Assembly: GCA_029582165.1 (NCBI GenBank)
Contig: CM055890.1
Coordinates: 8,931,787 to 8,995,786, forward strand
Origin: Portulaca oleracea
Lineage: Eukaryota; Streptophyta; Magnoliopsida; Caryophyllales; Portulacaceae
Direction of reading: 5' to 3'
Length of the DNA stretch: 64,000 nucleotides
The notes under the pieces are model-generated. The model was not told where the DNA came from and ran no database searches. It worked only from the letters and a program-made list of their open reading frames with translations. A program made the position numbers and the translations under genes. This document shows positions 22,136-32,582 of the stretch, piece after piece; within the stretch, counting starts at the first letter, position 1, and each line of letters starts with the position of its first letter.

Positions 22136-22908
22136 ATGGCCGTTGTTGATGAAGTGTCGCGTACTAGCGGCGGACGGTGATGTCATGTATTGTTAGGGCG
22201 ATGGCGGCCATGGTGGGGAAATGTCGCGTACTAGCCGCGACGGTGATGGTGTCATGTATTGTTAGGGCGATGGCGACGGCTGGTGAAATGTCGGCGTACT
22301 AGCGGCGGTGATGGTGTCATGTATTGTTAAGGCCGATGGCGGCATCGGTGGGAAATGTCGGCGTACTAGCGGGCGACGGCTGATGGTGTCATGTATTGTT
22401 AGGGCCCGATGACGGCCACTGGCGGGGAAATGTCGCGTACTAGCCCGGCGACGGCTGATGGTGTCATGTATTGTTAAGGCCGATGGCGACGGCTGGTGGG
22501 AAATGTCGCGTACTAGCGGCGACGGTGATGGTGTCATGTATTGTTAGGGCCCTAGCCGTGACGGTGATGGTGTCATGTATTGTTAGGGCCGATGGCGGCG
22601 GCTGGCGAAATGTCGCGTACTAGCGGCGACGGTGATGGTGTCATGTATTGTTAAGGCGATGACGGCCATCGGGGGAAATGTCGCGTACTAGCCCGTGACG
22701 GTGATGGTGTCATGTATTGTTAAGGCGATGGCGACGCCATGGCGGAAATGTCGCGTACTAGCCCGGCGACGGCTGATGGTGTCATGTATTGTTAAGGCCC
22801 GATGACGGCCACTGGCGGGGAAATGGTGGGGAAATGTCGCGTACTAGCCCCGCGACGGCTGATGGTGTCATGTATTGTTAGGGCCCGATGACGGCCGCTG
22901 TATTTCGC
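22136..22908. repeat. Tandem array of about 65-80-bp units, about 11 copies
   Basis: Each unit contains GTGTCATGTATTGTTA and AAATGTCGCGTACTAGC, joined by GC-rich pieces that vary mainly by loss or gain of one to three G/C bases. The array follows directly on the 31-34-bp array and shares the GGGCCCGATGACGGCC element with it, so the two are related. The GC indels may be real or consensus errors. Confidence 0.9.
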
Positions 22909-23071
22909 GCATTGTCCTGCAAGAAAGAAAGAAAGAAGGCATCAGTTTATTTGAAATCCAAAGTGAGTAAGAGAATTTACCTGTCAGTTTATGTCTTGAA
23001 AATGGGTTCGAGTTGAGCATCAAGTCGCATTGGGCTCAGCCCTTGACCTCTCATTTCGCCAGAACCGTGCA

Positions 23072-23158
23072 GGTTCGCGGAATTGGGCTTGGCCCATGAA
23101 ACGTTTGGGTTCTTTGCGCTTGTTGGGCCTGTTTTGGCCCAAGAACCCGTCTGGGTTC
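23072..23158. promoter_or_regulatory. GAACCC-type palindromes upstream of the PMD gene TATA box
   Basis: GAACCGTGCAGGTTC (23072-23086) and GAACCCGTCTGGGTTC (23143-23158) lie about 145-230 bp before the TATA box at 23303. They match the palindrome of the LTR U3, so both promoters of this element carry the same motif. Function is inferred from position only. Confidence 0.65.
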
Positions 23159-23302
23159 GACCCTTTCATTATTTTTTCTTTTTTTGCGCAATCCAATAGG
23201 ATAGGATAAGGATAGATTTTCGGCCAGTGCATGTCTTCCACAATCCGGATGCCGGGGCCCGCTGCTTGGATACTTGTGTGGTGTGCATGCACCCACTTTT
23301 CC

Positions 23303-23310
23303 TATAAAAG
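23303..23310 (+). promoter_or_regulatory. TATA box of the antisense PMD gene
   Basis: CCTATAAAAGGAGGC is followed by a leader rich in CTTC/CTCT (23325-23390) and an ATG at 23410. This is a textbook plant core promoter about 100 bp before the start codon. Confidence 0.75.
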
Positions 23311-23409
23311 GAGGCCTCTTCTTCCCACTTCAAGCTCCTCCTTCTTATTCCTTTGCTTCTCTCTCTTCCTTGCTTCTCTCTCTTCCACTTATTTGCTAGT
23401 TAGGAAATA

Positions 23410-26400
23410 ATGGTTAGGAAAGCTAGGAATCATGCTCAACCCCTACGCGTGAATCGGGCACATGAGATGTCTTCCCGGCGAGCATGGACTCCCCGGCCCG
23501 GTTGGGAACCGTCGGAATTGGTGCCCGAACCATGGAACCACGTATGGCATAAGCATTCACATGTCCGGGTAATGTCTTCTTCTTGACTTTGCTTTTGGTT
23601 TTAGCTTAAATTTGCAAGTAGAAATGTTTGATTCTAACTTGTTGATTTAGCTAAATATGATGTGCATGAACTTTTGGTTGCTCTTGGTTGCTTTAGCTTA
23701 AATTTGCAAGTAGAGATGTTTGATTCGCACTTGTTGATTTAGCTAAGAATTGGGCCGAAGTAGAAAAACCGGTGTTTGGTAGAGGAACCCGTCAGGTTGG
23801 TGAGTGAAAACCTCCCTTTTGAGTTGGGCTTGGTTGAGTTGGGCCGGCAGAAATGGGTTCACTGGCCCGTTTTTGTCTCTTTTTTTTTTTACTAATGCGA
23901 GCTTTTTCTTTTTGTTTTTTTTTTGATAAATGCGCTCAAACCCGTCCGGGTATGGCTTTAGGTCGGAAAATGATGTTGGACTATCTCGAATCGGGCGAAA
24001 AGCCCTATTTTCGGCCTCAAACCCGTCTGGGTTGGGCTTGAATCATGTGAAATGGGCTGAGAATAGCCCCCCCTTTTTGTGCGTGGGCCGAAAAGATGGA
24101 AGAAGGCCCATTGAAAGGGTGTATAACCCGTCTGGGTTGCCTCTCCAGGCGACTTTCTTTTTTTTGTGTGTGTGGGTCGAAAAGATGGAAGAGGCCCACT
24201 GAACAGGAGTAGAACCCGTCTGGGTTCCTTCTCCGAGCAACCTTTCTTTTTTTTTGTGTGTGGGCCGAAAGGATGGAAGAGGCCCACTGAACAGGAGTAG
24301 AACCTGTCTGGGTTCCTTCTCCGAGCAACCTTTCTTTTTTTTTTTGTGTGTGGGCCGAAAGGATGGAAGGAGGCCCATTGAAAGGGGGTGGAACCCGTCT
24401 GAGTTCACTCATGAAATGGGCCACGCAATTTTTGTGGCGGATGAAATGGAAGCAAAGCCCAAAGGCTCAAACACATGCAGGTTTGGCAAGCATCGCTCTT
24501 CTTTATTTCTTGCGGTCGAAAAAGCCTGGCCCAGATGGAATAGAAGAAGGCCCAAACTCGCTTTCGTGTCTTAGCTCTCAGGCTGATTGGACCCGTTGCT
24601 TGTGCCGCATAGCCCCCAGTTTAGTGGCAGTTTGGTTTAACCCTTGCTAAACTGGGAGTCTATTGATAGCTGCTATACTGATGTACCCCTTTTGAATTCT
24701 TCTATCGTGGATTTTCAGGAAGATTCTCTTAGAACAGGCGGCAACATGCGGAAGCCGATCAAGGTGGTGGAGCATTTCGTGGAGGATAACTGGGCACTCA
24801 CTCTACTAGAAGAGTCGGGGTTCGATCTCTTTTGGAGATGTGTTAAGGCCTGGGAACCTTGTACACCACGGGTAATGGGGCGTGCGCTTGCGGAGAGATT
24901 CTGGGATTCTACCAACACCTTTCACCTCCCGGTAGGAGAAATGACCATAACCCCTGTCGACTTTGTGATGATTACCGGGCTACGCTGGGGTGGTCAAGAT
25001 GTCGAATTCGACCCTGTTGTGCCGGACCAGGTGATGGAACTATTAGAGCCGGTGCTCGAGCGCGATTTGGTCGAAAGATGAAGCTCTCTTATGGTTCCTT
25101 CGAGGTCATCATCACTCACCGACTTCACTCATATGGATGAGTTTCAGCGTCGCTTTATTTTCCTGGCATACTTCATCTCTGCCACAATGTTTGCCAATCG
25201 AGGTGATGATGTTTATTTGACCTGGATGAAGAATCTCCTCGATCTAGAGCAAGTCATTCACCGGAACTGGGCCAAAGCTGCTTATGCCAACTTCATTCGC
25301 TGGCTTCGCATTGGTGTACGGCCTGGTACTGATGTGGACCCATTCTTCGCGCCAGAGAGTCCGCGGGAGATGAGCGGCCCGAGCATGTGGAAGGTGCTCG
25401 AGGTAATCTTCGAGACGCTTCTCTCATGCTTTTCTCTCTTTTCCTATATCGTGAGTCTCGGTATTGACGTACTTGCAGGTATGGGGGTACGAGTATATTA
25501 AGGGATTCACTATCCCTACCCGACACGCCCAGACAGTGCCAGCAGCAGAATGGTGGCACAAAAACTACCTCGAGCAAAAAAAGAAACCATTTGGGAGCTT
25601 GGATGAGCTGCGCCGCATCTTGGATCATCTTGAAGAGGTATATTTTACATGTAATCTCTCTTGCATTTCTTTGATGCTTATGTTTCCTCTACTTGTGCAG
25701 GATGATGTTAATTGGAATGCCTGGGTTGGCTTTGCGATTCCACAAGATTTTATCCCCTCACGAAATGCGGCGCATAGGGATAGTACCCTGCGCTTGGTGA
25801 TGGAGAGCCCGTCCGGTTGGGTCTGGAGTCTTGGTGAGAGGTTTACGAGGCAAACCCTGAGCCATGAAAGGTGGATAATACCATCAGACCCTCCTGAGAC
25901 CATGAACGATCCGCGAGCCTTGCATGCCGAGGCGTTTGTAGCAGCTAGGAGGGGTTCTTGGTATACTAACCACGCATCGATGGCATCGCCCGACCAATTC
26001 TGGGAGGAATGGGAACAATATCGGGACCGCCTGGCCTTCAGAAAGGTAGGGAAGAAGACCTCTATTTATTCTTTTCATATCCCTTCTATTACCGCCTAAT
26101 GTGACCAATTCTTTGTTTGTTGCAGTTGGGGCCCTATTGCAAGGATGACGAGAAGAGCCAGAGTAACTCTGGGGACACAGTTTGTGGCTACCCAAGGGCG
26201 ACTAGCGAGGACATCAAACCGGAATTAGAGAAGATCCTGGGAAAGCCGGTAGGTGATTCCCTTTTTTCCTTGCTTAGTTGCAATTTGCTCAAACTTTGAC
26301 CAATTTTCCTCATTCTGTGCAGTGGCGATGGAAACAGGCGAAGGGCTTTCTCAAAAATTACTTCACACTTAAATGGGCTCGCGAGAAAGACCTTGCAGGT

Positions 26401-27487
26401 TCTGTGGTCGGGGACGCAGACGTGGATGACGATGCACAGTCTCGCCCTGTGGATCCTCCTCGCCGTTCAGATGCGCAGGTGCCTCGTGGCCGGTCGGAGC
26501 GGATTGACCCTCCTCGACATTCTTCCTTTATGGCCGACGCGAGGCGGTCTTATGGGGGTGATGCTGCTCTCCGGAGGCACGGGGAGAGGAGTAGGCGGAG
26601 CACGGGCGCGCCGGCTCAAGATGACCGTGGGAAAGGCATTTTACTTGAGGATAGTCATTCAACCAGTTCCCACTACGGAGACACGGATTTTGGCCACGAT
26701 TTTCAGCGGTCTGTGGAGAACAGCATATCCTCCATGTCTTTAGGCGAGCAGGGGCATCAGATACGGTCTCATGATCATGGGAATTCTCGCCGGAGCCGCG
26801 GCTCTCGGCGTGGCACCCCCAGCTTCGTGGTGGAGACGTGTTCCGAGTCTAGCGCTGGTGGAATGCGGTGAGCAAGAAGGCATTTCACTGCATTTAGGTA
26901 CTCCTCCAGAATCTCATCATTCGGGGTCTAGGCGCCAACCCTCTCATCCTTCGCCTCAGTACCCTTATGGAATGCCCGGGTATGCTCCTGCGTCTCCTGC
27001 ACCGACTGTGGATTTGGGTTTTGGCACTTCCTTTGCGGCGGTCGATCCTACTGTGGTGCTTCGCAGTGATTCGGGTGCATCTATGGGGTATAACCGTGCC
27101 CTCGCAGATGACGCCTCATCAGTGCTTCCGTCTCAACCAGTTGTTCCCGTTACTCCTTCGCAAGGGGGTTTGGAGCAGCCTCGATCGTCTGGATGGGGAA
27201 CGCAAACTCAGGAGTGGTCGGGATGGCCTGTCCCAGAGCCTGTAGTAAGAACTTCTTGGCCTGCTCCACAGGGGTGGCCTGGAGGTAATCAAGAGTGGCA
27301 AGTTCCAGAACACTCTTGGCTTAACGTAGGCAGTACCGAAGTGTTGCACCTGTCCGGCTCAGGCGGTGATACAGAGGTGGTAGACTCCTCCTACTATCAA
27401 TGGGACACTTACTTTGGAGCCGGTGGAAGCGGAGCCCATGGAGTTGATGGCGGCGGCGACACAGAAGTCTGGCGTGATGACGATTGA
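23410..27487 (+). pseudogene. Plant mobile domain (PMD/MAIN-like) gene with five introns, antisense cargo
   Basis: A spliced gene can be modelled on the plus strand. Exons: 23410-23568, 24719-25402, 25479-25637, 25701-26045, 26126-26248 and 26323 onward; all five introns are GT-AG and phase 0. Exon 2 holds the PMD signature (FDLFWRCVKAW, TNTFHLPVGEMTITP, MITGLRWGG), exon 3 VWGYEYIKGF and exon 4 VNWNAWVGFAIP. PMD proteins such as MAIN and MAIL1 act in the nucleus in gene and transposon regulation; PMD copies also occur in transposons. The C-terminal part is Ser/Arg/Asp-rich, then Pro/Trp/Gly-rich. Defects: in-frame TGA at 25079-25081 and a frame change near 26868. It may be recently disabled, or these may be sequence errors. 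Confidence 0.82.
23569..24718 (+). other. Intron 1 of the PMD gene, with tandem palindrome-bearing repeats
   Basis: The 1150-nt intron has donor CCGG|GTAATG and acceptor ATTTTCAG|GAAG. It carries about seven GAACCC-GTCT-GGGTTC-type copies. Four of these lie in a tandem repeat of about 85-90 bp (about 24065-24420), each unit with GTGGGCCGAAA, a CCCA(C/T)TGAA segment, one palindrome and a T-run. Intronic motif arrays could act as enhancers or as double-strand-RNA sources; this is inference. Confidence 0.65.
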
Positions 27488-29390
27488 GAATGATGCGCCT
27501 GCAGAGTTCTTATGCTATGCTATACACAACTCTTTGCTATGTACTTATGACAATGCCATGCAATGATGTACTAAACCGAATGCATTTATGTTTTATGTAC
27601 TAGTGCAGACTACTGATGCAATGCTTATGCAATGATGGAGTTATGCAATGCAGTTATGACTTTCTATATACTACTGAAATAACCTGGGACAAAGAATTTT
27701 AGATCAACACAAAGTCAAACAAGCAAGCACAAAGATTAATCTGGACAAAATCAAAACTCAGTTCGAAAGAGAAATAGAAAGAAGTTTTCGAAACTTAAGG
27801 GAGAGAACAAGTAACTCAGAGGCATAAGTCTGCCAACAGTTCGAAGAATAATGCAAATATGCGCGGTTGGTTATGGACGTAAGCTAGCCAGAAAGAGCAA
27901 AACTCTCATAGGAAAGAATGAACACTCAAACACTCGATTTTGAATATGTATGTGGGTTTCTCTCATACTCAAACCAATAGAAGCAGACTACCATAAGCTT
28001 GGTAAGAACCTCGCTCTCCACTACTGGTATGCAATGCACAAGTGACAATCAAAAGGACTTTTTCGGGTTGTAATGGGGCTTAGGCTAGGGTAAGGAGCGG
28101 TAAAATTTGGGAATGAGGAGTTAAAAGCCATGCTTGGATTGATTTTCAATGAAATCCTCTAAACTCTCCTTCTCACTTAATGTATGCAAAGCGTTTCACC
28201 TTCCACCCTAAAACATCTCAACCGAATACAACCAAGTCAAAGTTTTCTGAACTTTAAGTTGCGTCTCCCCAATCGCCTGTTTATTTTGAAACTCTTTTTT
28301 TATTGATTTTTTGATTTTTTTTTTTTTGTGGGTGATCGGGGAGAAGAAATCTCTATTATAACTTCGACTTTGAACAGCATAACCAAATTCGCTCAAGATA
28401 TGGGACTTTCAGATTCTCCCAGACTTCATATTTTGCTCACACCAAACCAATTGTTCCCTCCCAAAAATGACAGACTTTCATCCAACCAAGCAAGGCAAAG
28501 GGATACTGGATATCATAGGCTAAGGCTTGTGCTGTCAGGGTTCAAACATGAAAAAGGGATAAGCAAAGGCTAGGCGGGGCAAAAGAGCAGTAAATACAAT
28601 GTAGGGAAGGCTATTTGGCTATGTAGCTTAAAAAGAAAATCGAATGCCTCAATCACTTTGTCACGGTGTGCAATGCAAACATGTAGTCTCAAGCAAGATG
28701 CAAAACAAGTTCTAGAGATGCGACTAATGGGTGAGTCACTCAGAGGATCATGGAATTGATGAAAATGATCAATTCGACTTTTAGGCAATGTGGGCTTACG
28801 GGATGGGGCTCAATCAACTAAACTTAGCCCAAAGATTTGCGGCACGCACATTTATAACTTCTAAGATAGTCAAAGCAGTCAGATACGTCTTCTATTACTG
28901 GTCTCAAAATCAGAAGGTTTGAAGAAAAGGTTTCAAAAACTTTTGAGATCTCATCCAGATTTTTCTAAGTGAAGCAAGTTAAGCTGGAAAAAGGTCGATT
29001 TTCAGAAAAGGTCAAGGACTCTTTTTTTGTTTTTTTTCTTTATTTTACTTTTTTTTTAACCTTACGACTAAAACTGATATGATGCTCATGCAATGCAACA
29101 TGCGACCTACATGATGGGAGACTTATGCAATGCAATATGCGACTAAAACTGACATGATGCTCATGCAATGCAACATGCGACCTAGCATGCAGACTGACAA
29201 CATTAATCGTCTATTGGGTCCTTACTTGGATCGAGTCACGATCGCTTTCGGTTTCGGGCTCAGATTCAAGTAATAGACGCAATGGGGATTAGACTCAGGG
29301 AATATCATAAAGGGCCGAATAGGATCATCAGCAAGGCATTGGGCTGTCCGTGGGGTGAAGCGGTCAGGCCCGAAGAGAAAAGAGAAGGCT
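27488..29390. other. Non-coding interior of the Tat-like element
   Basis: No protein similarity was found on either strand. Repeated ATGCAATG-type words occur at 27540-27660, and a duplicated block of about 70 bp (TGATGCTCATGCAATGCAAC) at 29079-29180. In autonomous relatives the region after the primer site would carry gag; none is visible here. Confidence 0.55.
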
Positions 29391-29399
29391 AGACTGGGT

Positions 29400-29582
29400 T
29401 AGGAAACCCGTCTGGGTTCCTCTTCCCCTAACTGGGCCCCGTTCCGTCAATTACCAGCAGATGGGCCAATCCTGATGGCCAAGAACCCGTCTGGGTTTCT
29501 GACACGCTGGACCCACACTGACGGTCAATTGACACGAATGGGTCGACTCTGACAGGCCAGAAACCCGTCTGGGTTTCTGATA
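29400..29582. promoter_or_regulatory. Third interior cluster of AACCCGTCTGGGTT palindromes
   Basis: Three copies, near 29405, 29483 and 29562, are spaced about 78-80 bp apart within repeated surroundings (GGGCCAA..CTGA). In element sense the cluster lies about 0.75-0.95 kb downstream of the 5' LTR, in the leader region. Confidence 0.7.
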
Positions 29583-29659
29583 AGCCAAAATGCACCTCGC
29601 ATGTTCCTACGCGGACTAGAACGACTCCCGACTCATGAATGGGTTGAATATTCGGACTC

Positions 29660-29875
29660 GACGACTGCTTACAGCTGGACTCTAAAACTCTTTACAAAAT
29701 AAATCTACATAACGTATACATGGACTCGAAACTCTTTACAAACTCTACAGCATATACACGGATCCTTTAAAAAAATAAAACTCTACAACTTATACATGGA
29801 TTCTAAACTTCTTTACAAAAATAAAACTCTACAACTTATACATGGATTCTAAACCTCTTTACAAAAATAAAACAC
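29660..29875. repeat. Short tandem repeat, unit about 46 bp
   Basis: About four to five degenerating copies of CTCTACAACTTATACATGGA...CTTTACAAAAATAAAA are visible; the two clearest start at 29781 and 29827. This is the leader side of the element. Confidence 0.8.
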
Positions 29876-30317
29876 ATAGCATACAAATGCGGGATTAGCC
29901 TAACCATGACTCTAGGTGCAGGGTTTTTTCTAGGTTTAGGGAGATGAATAGGGTACCATATGTTCTCGCCCCGGTGCATTTTCCTTGTATGGAATTCAAG
30001 GAAGAATGTGTGGGGTGTTGCTCTTTGGGTTTCAAGGAAACCTTTAGAGTGTAACACGGGGAGAGGAGAGATCAAATGCTTGGCGATGTAAGTGCATCCC
30101 ACAAGTAGTGACCTCCCGCTCTCGGGATTGATTCCTAGTTTTAAAACCTAAACCAACGCTTTTGTGCTCCCCAGCCATAAAGGCCCAGGAGTAGCCTGGT
30201 ATGCAATATGCCTAAAAAAATGATAAAAATGTGAAATAAATTAATTCCTCCTCTTTTTTTTTACAAAAAACACTAAAATTTAATTCTTTCGAGTTTTACC
30301 CTCTTTTTAAGTTTAAG

Positions 30318-30335
30318 TCCCCAGTGGAGTCGCCA
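30318..30335 (-). promoter_or_regulatory. Primer-binding site, tRNA-Arg-like
   Basis: The minus strand reads TGGCGACTCCACTGGGGA three bases inside the right LTR. TGGCGACTC...GGGGA sites are typical of Tat/Ogre-lineage elements, where cDNA synthesis is primed by a tRNA. This fixes the element's direction as minus. The tRNA identity is from memory and was not computed. Confidence 0.75.
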
Positions 30336-30338
30336 ATC

Positions 30339-31570
30339 TGTAGACACCGAAAAAAATCGATCGATGACCTTTTTCGCGGCGCTACTTAAGGAGTGATTGG
30401 GAGCCGACTAGGATTGCTTAACCTTAAATAAGGTTGAACTTTTAAGAATGCTTTCGTTAACAGATTAAAAACGATTTTAGCGCCCGAGGTTCACCTTTAA
30501 AGAAAGAAAAAAGACGGAAGAAAGGGAAGGGAAGACACACAGGAACCCGTCTAAGTTCAGAAGAACCTAGACGGGTTTCTTAACTGCAAAACCCTACGAA
30601 AAGGAAAACAAAGAAAAGAAGAAGAAGAGAAAAGAAGTGAAGAACCCGTCTGGGTTCTTAAAGAATCAAGCCGGGTTCCTTTGCGCCATCTGCGAATTCT
30701 GCCGAATAAAAAGACGAAACAAAGGAGAGTGAAAAGAGGACAGGAACCCGCCTGGGTTCATGGATTGAACCAAGCCGGATTACCTTTGGCGTTAATCACA
30801 AATTAGGTCACAAAAATCATAAAAAGGGAAAAAACACCAAAGCACGAGAAAAAGAGTCGCCAGTTGAATTTTAGGAGAAAAACAACAAACCATTAGATAC
30901 AGACTCCAGCCTGCGAATCCAGAGATGGATTCGGGGGTAAGGTTACGAATTTGACAATAAAAATCATCAAATCCGCCTATTCAACGAATAGACTCTACTA
31001 GAATTAAATTAAAGTAAAACAAAACAAAAAGGAGGAATTAGATATGAATTTCACAATTTTATCATTAAAAAAAACATGCAGAAACAAAGAAACTATGAAA
31101 AGAGAGAATTCTATAAACTACTACATGTTTTACATCAATTATGCTAACCTTTAGTAAAGCAGCATGCAAGAGGAGAGAAGAAGTGGGGAGAATATGCTAG
31201 TGTCAATACTCTAGCATACCATGGTGTGTTTATGGAAGGGAAGAAAGTGTTTAATTTATAGCGGAATGGGGGAATAGGGGGCGCGTTCTAGGGTTTAGGT
31301 TTTAGCCGCCGCGTCACTCTCAGCCCAGGAACCCAGACGGGTTCCTGCCGAGCTGAGCCAGGCTTTGGCCCAGCAACCCAGACGGGTTCCTGCCCAGCTC
31401 AAGCAGGCTTTTGGCCTTTGCTGAACTCAGCCGGTTTGGACCGTAATTGCTGGGCTATTTTGTTTGCTTTCGGGCTAGAAAAGGGATGGGTTTGCATGCT
31501 ACTAAACTATTCGGCTAGCTTATTTTCCAAAACTAGTACTAAAATACTAATACAAAATTCAGCGTCTACA
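30339..31570 (-). repeat. Right LTR (5' LTR in element sense), 1232 bp
   Basis: It has the same termini and content as the left LTR: palindromes at 30543-30558, 30642-30657, 30743-30758, 31329-31344 and about 31374-31390, plus degenerate partners. The minus-strand TATA box is at 31253-31262. It is 17 bp longer than the left copy, mostly through small G/C-containing indels. Confidence 0.95.
31253..31262 (-). promoter_or_regulatory. TATA box of right LTR
   Basis: This is the same box as in the left LTR. In element sense this LTR drives the genomic RNA, which would run leftward, antisense to the PMD gene. Confidence 0.7.
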
Positions 31571-31575
31571 ACGCC

Positions 31576-32582
31576 TAGACTGTGTTCTCCTATCCCCCGC
31601 TTGGGAAGCCATGTTTCCTAACTACAGAGTCTCTACTGGCCCTTTTACTATTTCCGACCATTCTTATATTCTCCTTGATTCGGATCCCTCGTCCCCTTCA
31701 AAGAAGGGTCTTAACTTCAAATTTCAACCTCACTGGTCCTCTTATTCGGAGGCCGCTAATATTGTTAAATCTTGTTGGTCCGCCTACTTTGCCGGCATTC
31801 CCATGTTCAGGTTAACCAGGAAGCTGCATTGCACTAAATCCGCTCTGTGTTCCTGGCCAAAAATTCCTTCAAAAACTACAAAAGCAAATTACAAAGAAAC
31901 GAGGAGCTCCTTCATTCGGTGGAGGATAAGCTCATTGCCAATCCAGATAGTGCCAAGCTCAATAGCTGGTATTTTCGGCGAGATCAAACAAAGAGAATGG
32001 CTCCATCTTTTCAACAAAAAGTATTGGGGCTCCTTTCATCGTAAAAATTGGTTGGTCAATGGTGATAGAAACTCTAGACTCTTTCATCTCTCTATGAAAT
32101 CACGTAAAACTGCTACTAGCATTCACCACATTAAAAATGATCTTGGCCTCTAGACTTCGGATATGAATGAGATCCATAAAATCCTCGTGGATGACTTCTC
32201 CAAAAGATTTAAATCGGAGGCTAACCCCTCTCACAATCTAGGCCTTGATATTTCCCCTTGTATTTCCGAAGAGGACAATGCCTTCCTAACCAAGGCTGTC
32301 TCAGACCTAGAAATTGAGCAAGTTGTTTTCCAACAAGACAAATTCAAAGCTCCGGGGCCCGACGGGTTTGGTATTGCTTTTTACCAATCCTACTGGAGTA
32401 TTATCAAACAAGATCTTTGTGCGGCTGTGCGATCCTTTTTTGAAAAAGGCAAGCTGCTCAAGCAAATTAATCATACCCTTATTACCCTCATTCCCGAGAA
32501 TGATCAACCATACTCTCTAGCACATTTTAGACCTATCAGCCTTTGTAATAGCTTTATAAGATCATTTCAAAGATTTTTACCT
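31576..32582 (+). pseudogene. LINE ORF2 continued: endonuclease end and RT start
   Basis: Directly after the right ACGCC the LINE resumes with the last endonuclease motif (TISDHSYILLDS near 31660). The linker region follows, then the RT N-terminal part (KAPGPDGFGIAFYQSYW near 32346 and LITLIPENDQPYSLAHFRPI near 32481). A stop near 32152 and frameshifts, the last near 32552, break it. RT ends before the catalytic motif, where an AT-rich sequence joins. Confidence 0.88.

Larger units (their letters stand above)
19876..31570 (-). mobile_element. Tat/Ogre-like LTR element without gag-pol, carrying an antisense PMD gene
   Basis: Two closely similar LTRs (19876-21090 and 30339-31570, TGTAGACACCG...CGTCTACA) are flanked by ACGCC. 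The element's own direction is minus: next to the right LTR the minus strand reads TGGCGACTCCACTGGGGA (30318-30335), a primer site of the kind used by Tat/Ogre elements (tRNA-Arg type, from memory). Next to the left LTR the minus strand has a purine-rich tract (21091-21107). LTR TATA boxes are also on the minus strand. The 9.2-kb interior shows no gag, protease, RT or integrase. It holds tandem repeats and a plus-strand PMD gene, so movement would need a partner element. Confidence 0.88.
15826..32582 (+). mobile_element. L1-type LINE (plus), interrupted by an 11.7-kb LTR element
   Basis: LINE parts lie on both sides of the nested element at 19876-31570: a 5' region with a C/T-rich leader, ORF1 (16505-17884), a long inter-ORF spacer, ORF2 endonuclease (19284-19875) and, beyond the insertion, the endonuclease end and RT start (31576-32582). 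The frame continues in phase across the insertion when the duplication is counted once. RT stops before its catalytic motif at the junction with AT-rich sequence near 32583. ORF1 and ORF2 both contain stops and frameshifts. Confidence 0.85.

Noticed and set aside
21161..22537. Repeat-encoded proteins on the minus strand (Ser-Gly-Leu-His-Asn repeats)
   Set aside because: These frames only mirror the tandem array and have no independent coding signs.
21160..22908. CRISPR-like array
   Set aside because: Units are contiguous tandem repeats without unique spacers, in a plant retroelement; this is a minisatellite.
19876..31570. PMD gene as sense cargo of a plus-strand LTR element
   Set aside because: The first reading followed the gene direction, but primer site, purine tract and LTR TATA boxes all lie on the minus strand, so the gene is antisense to the element.
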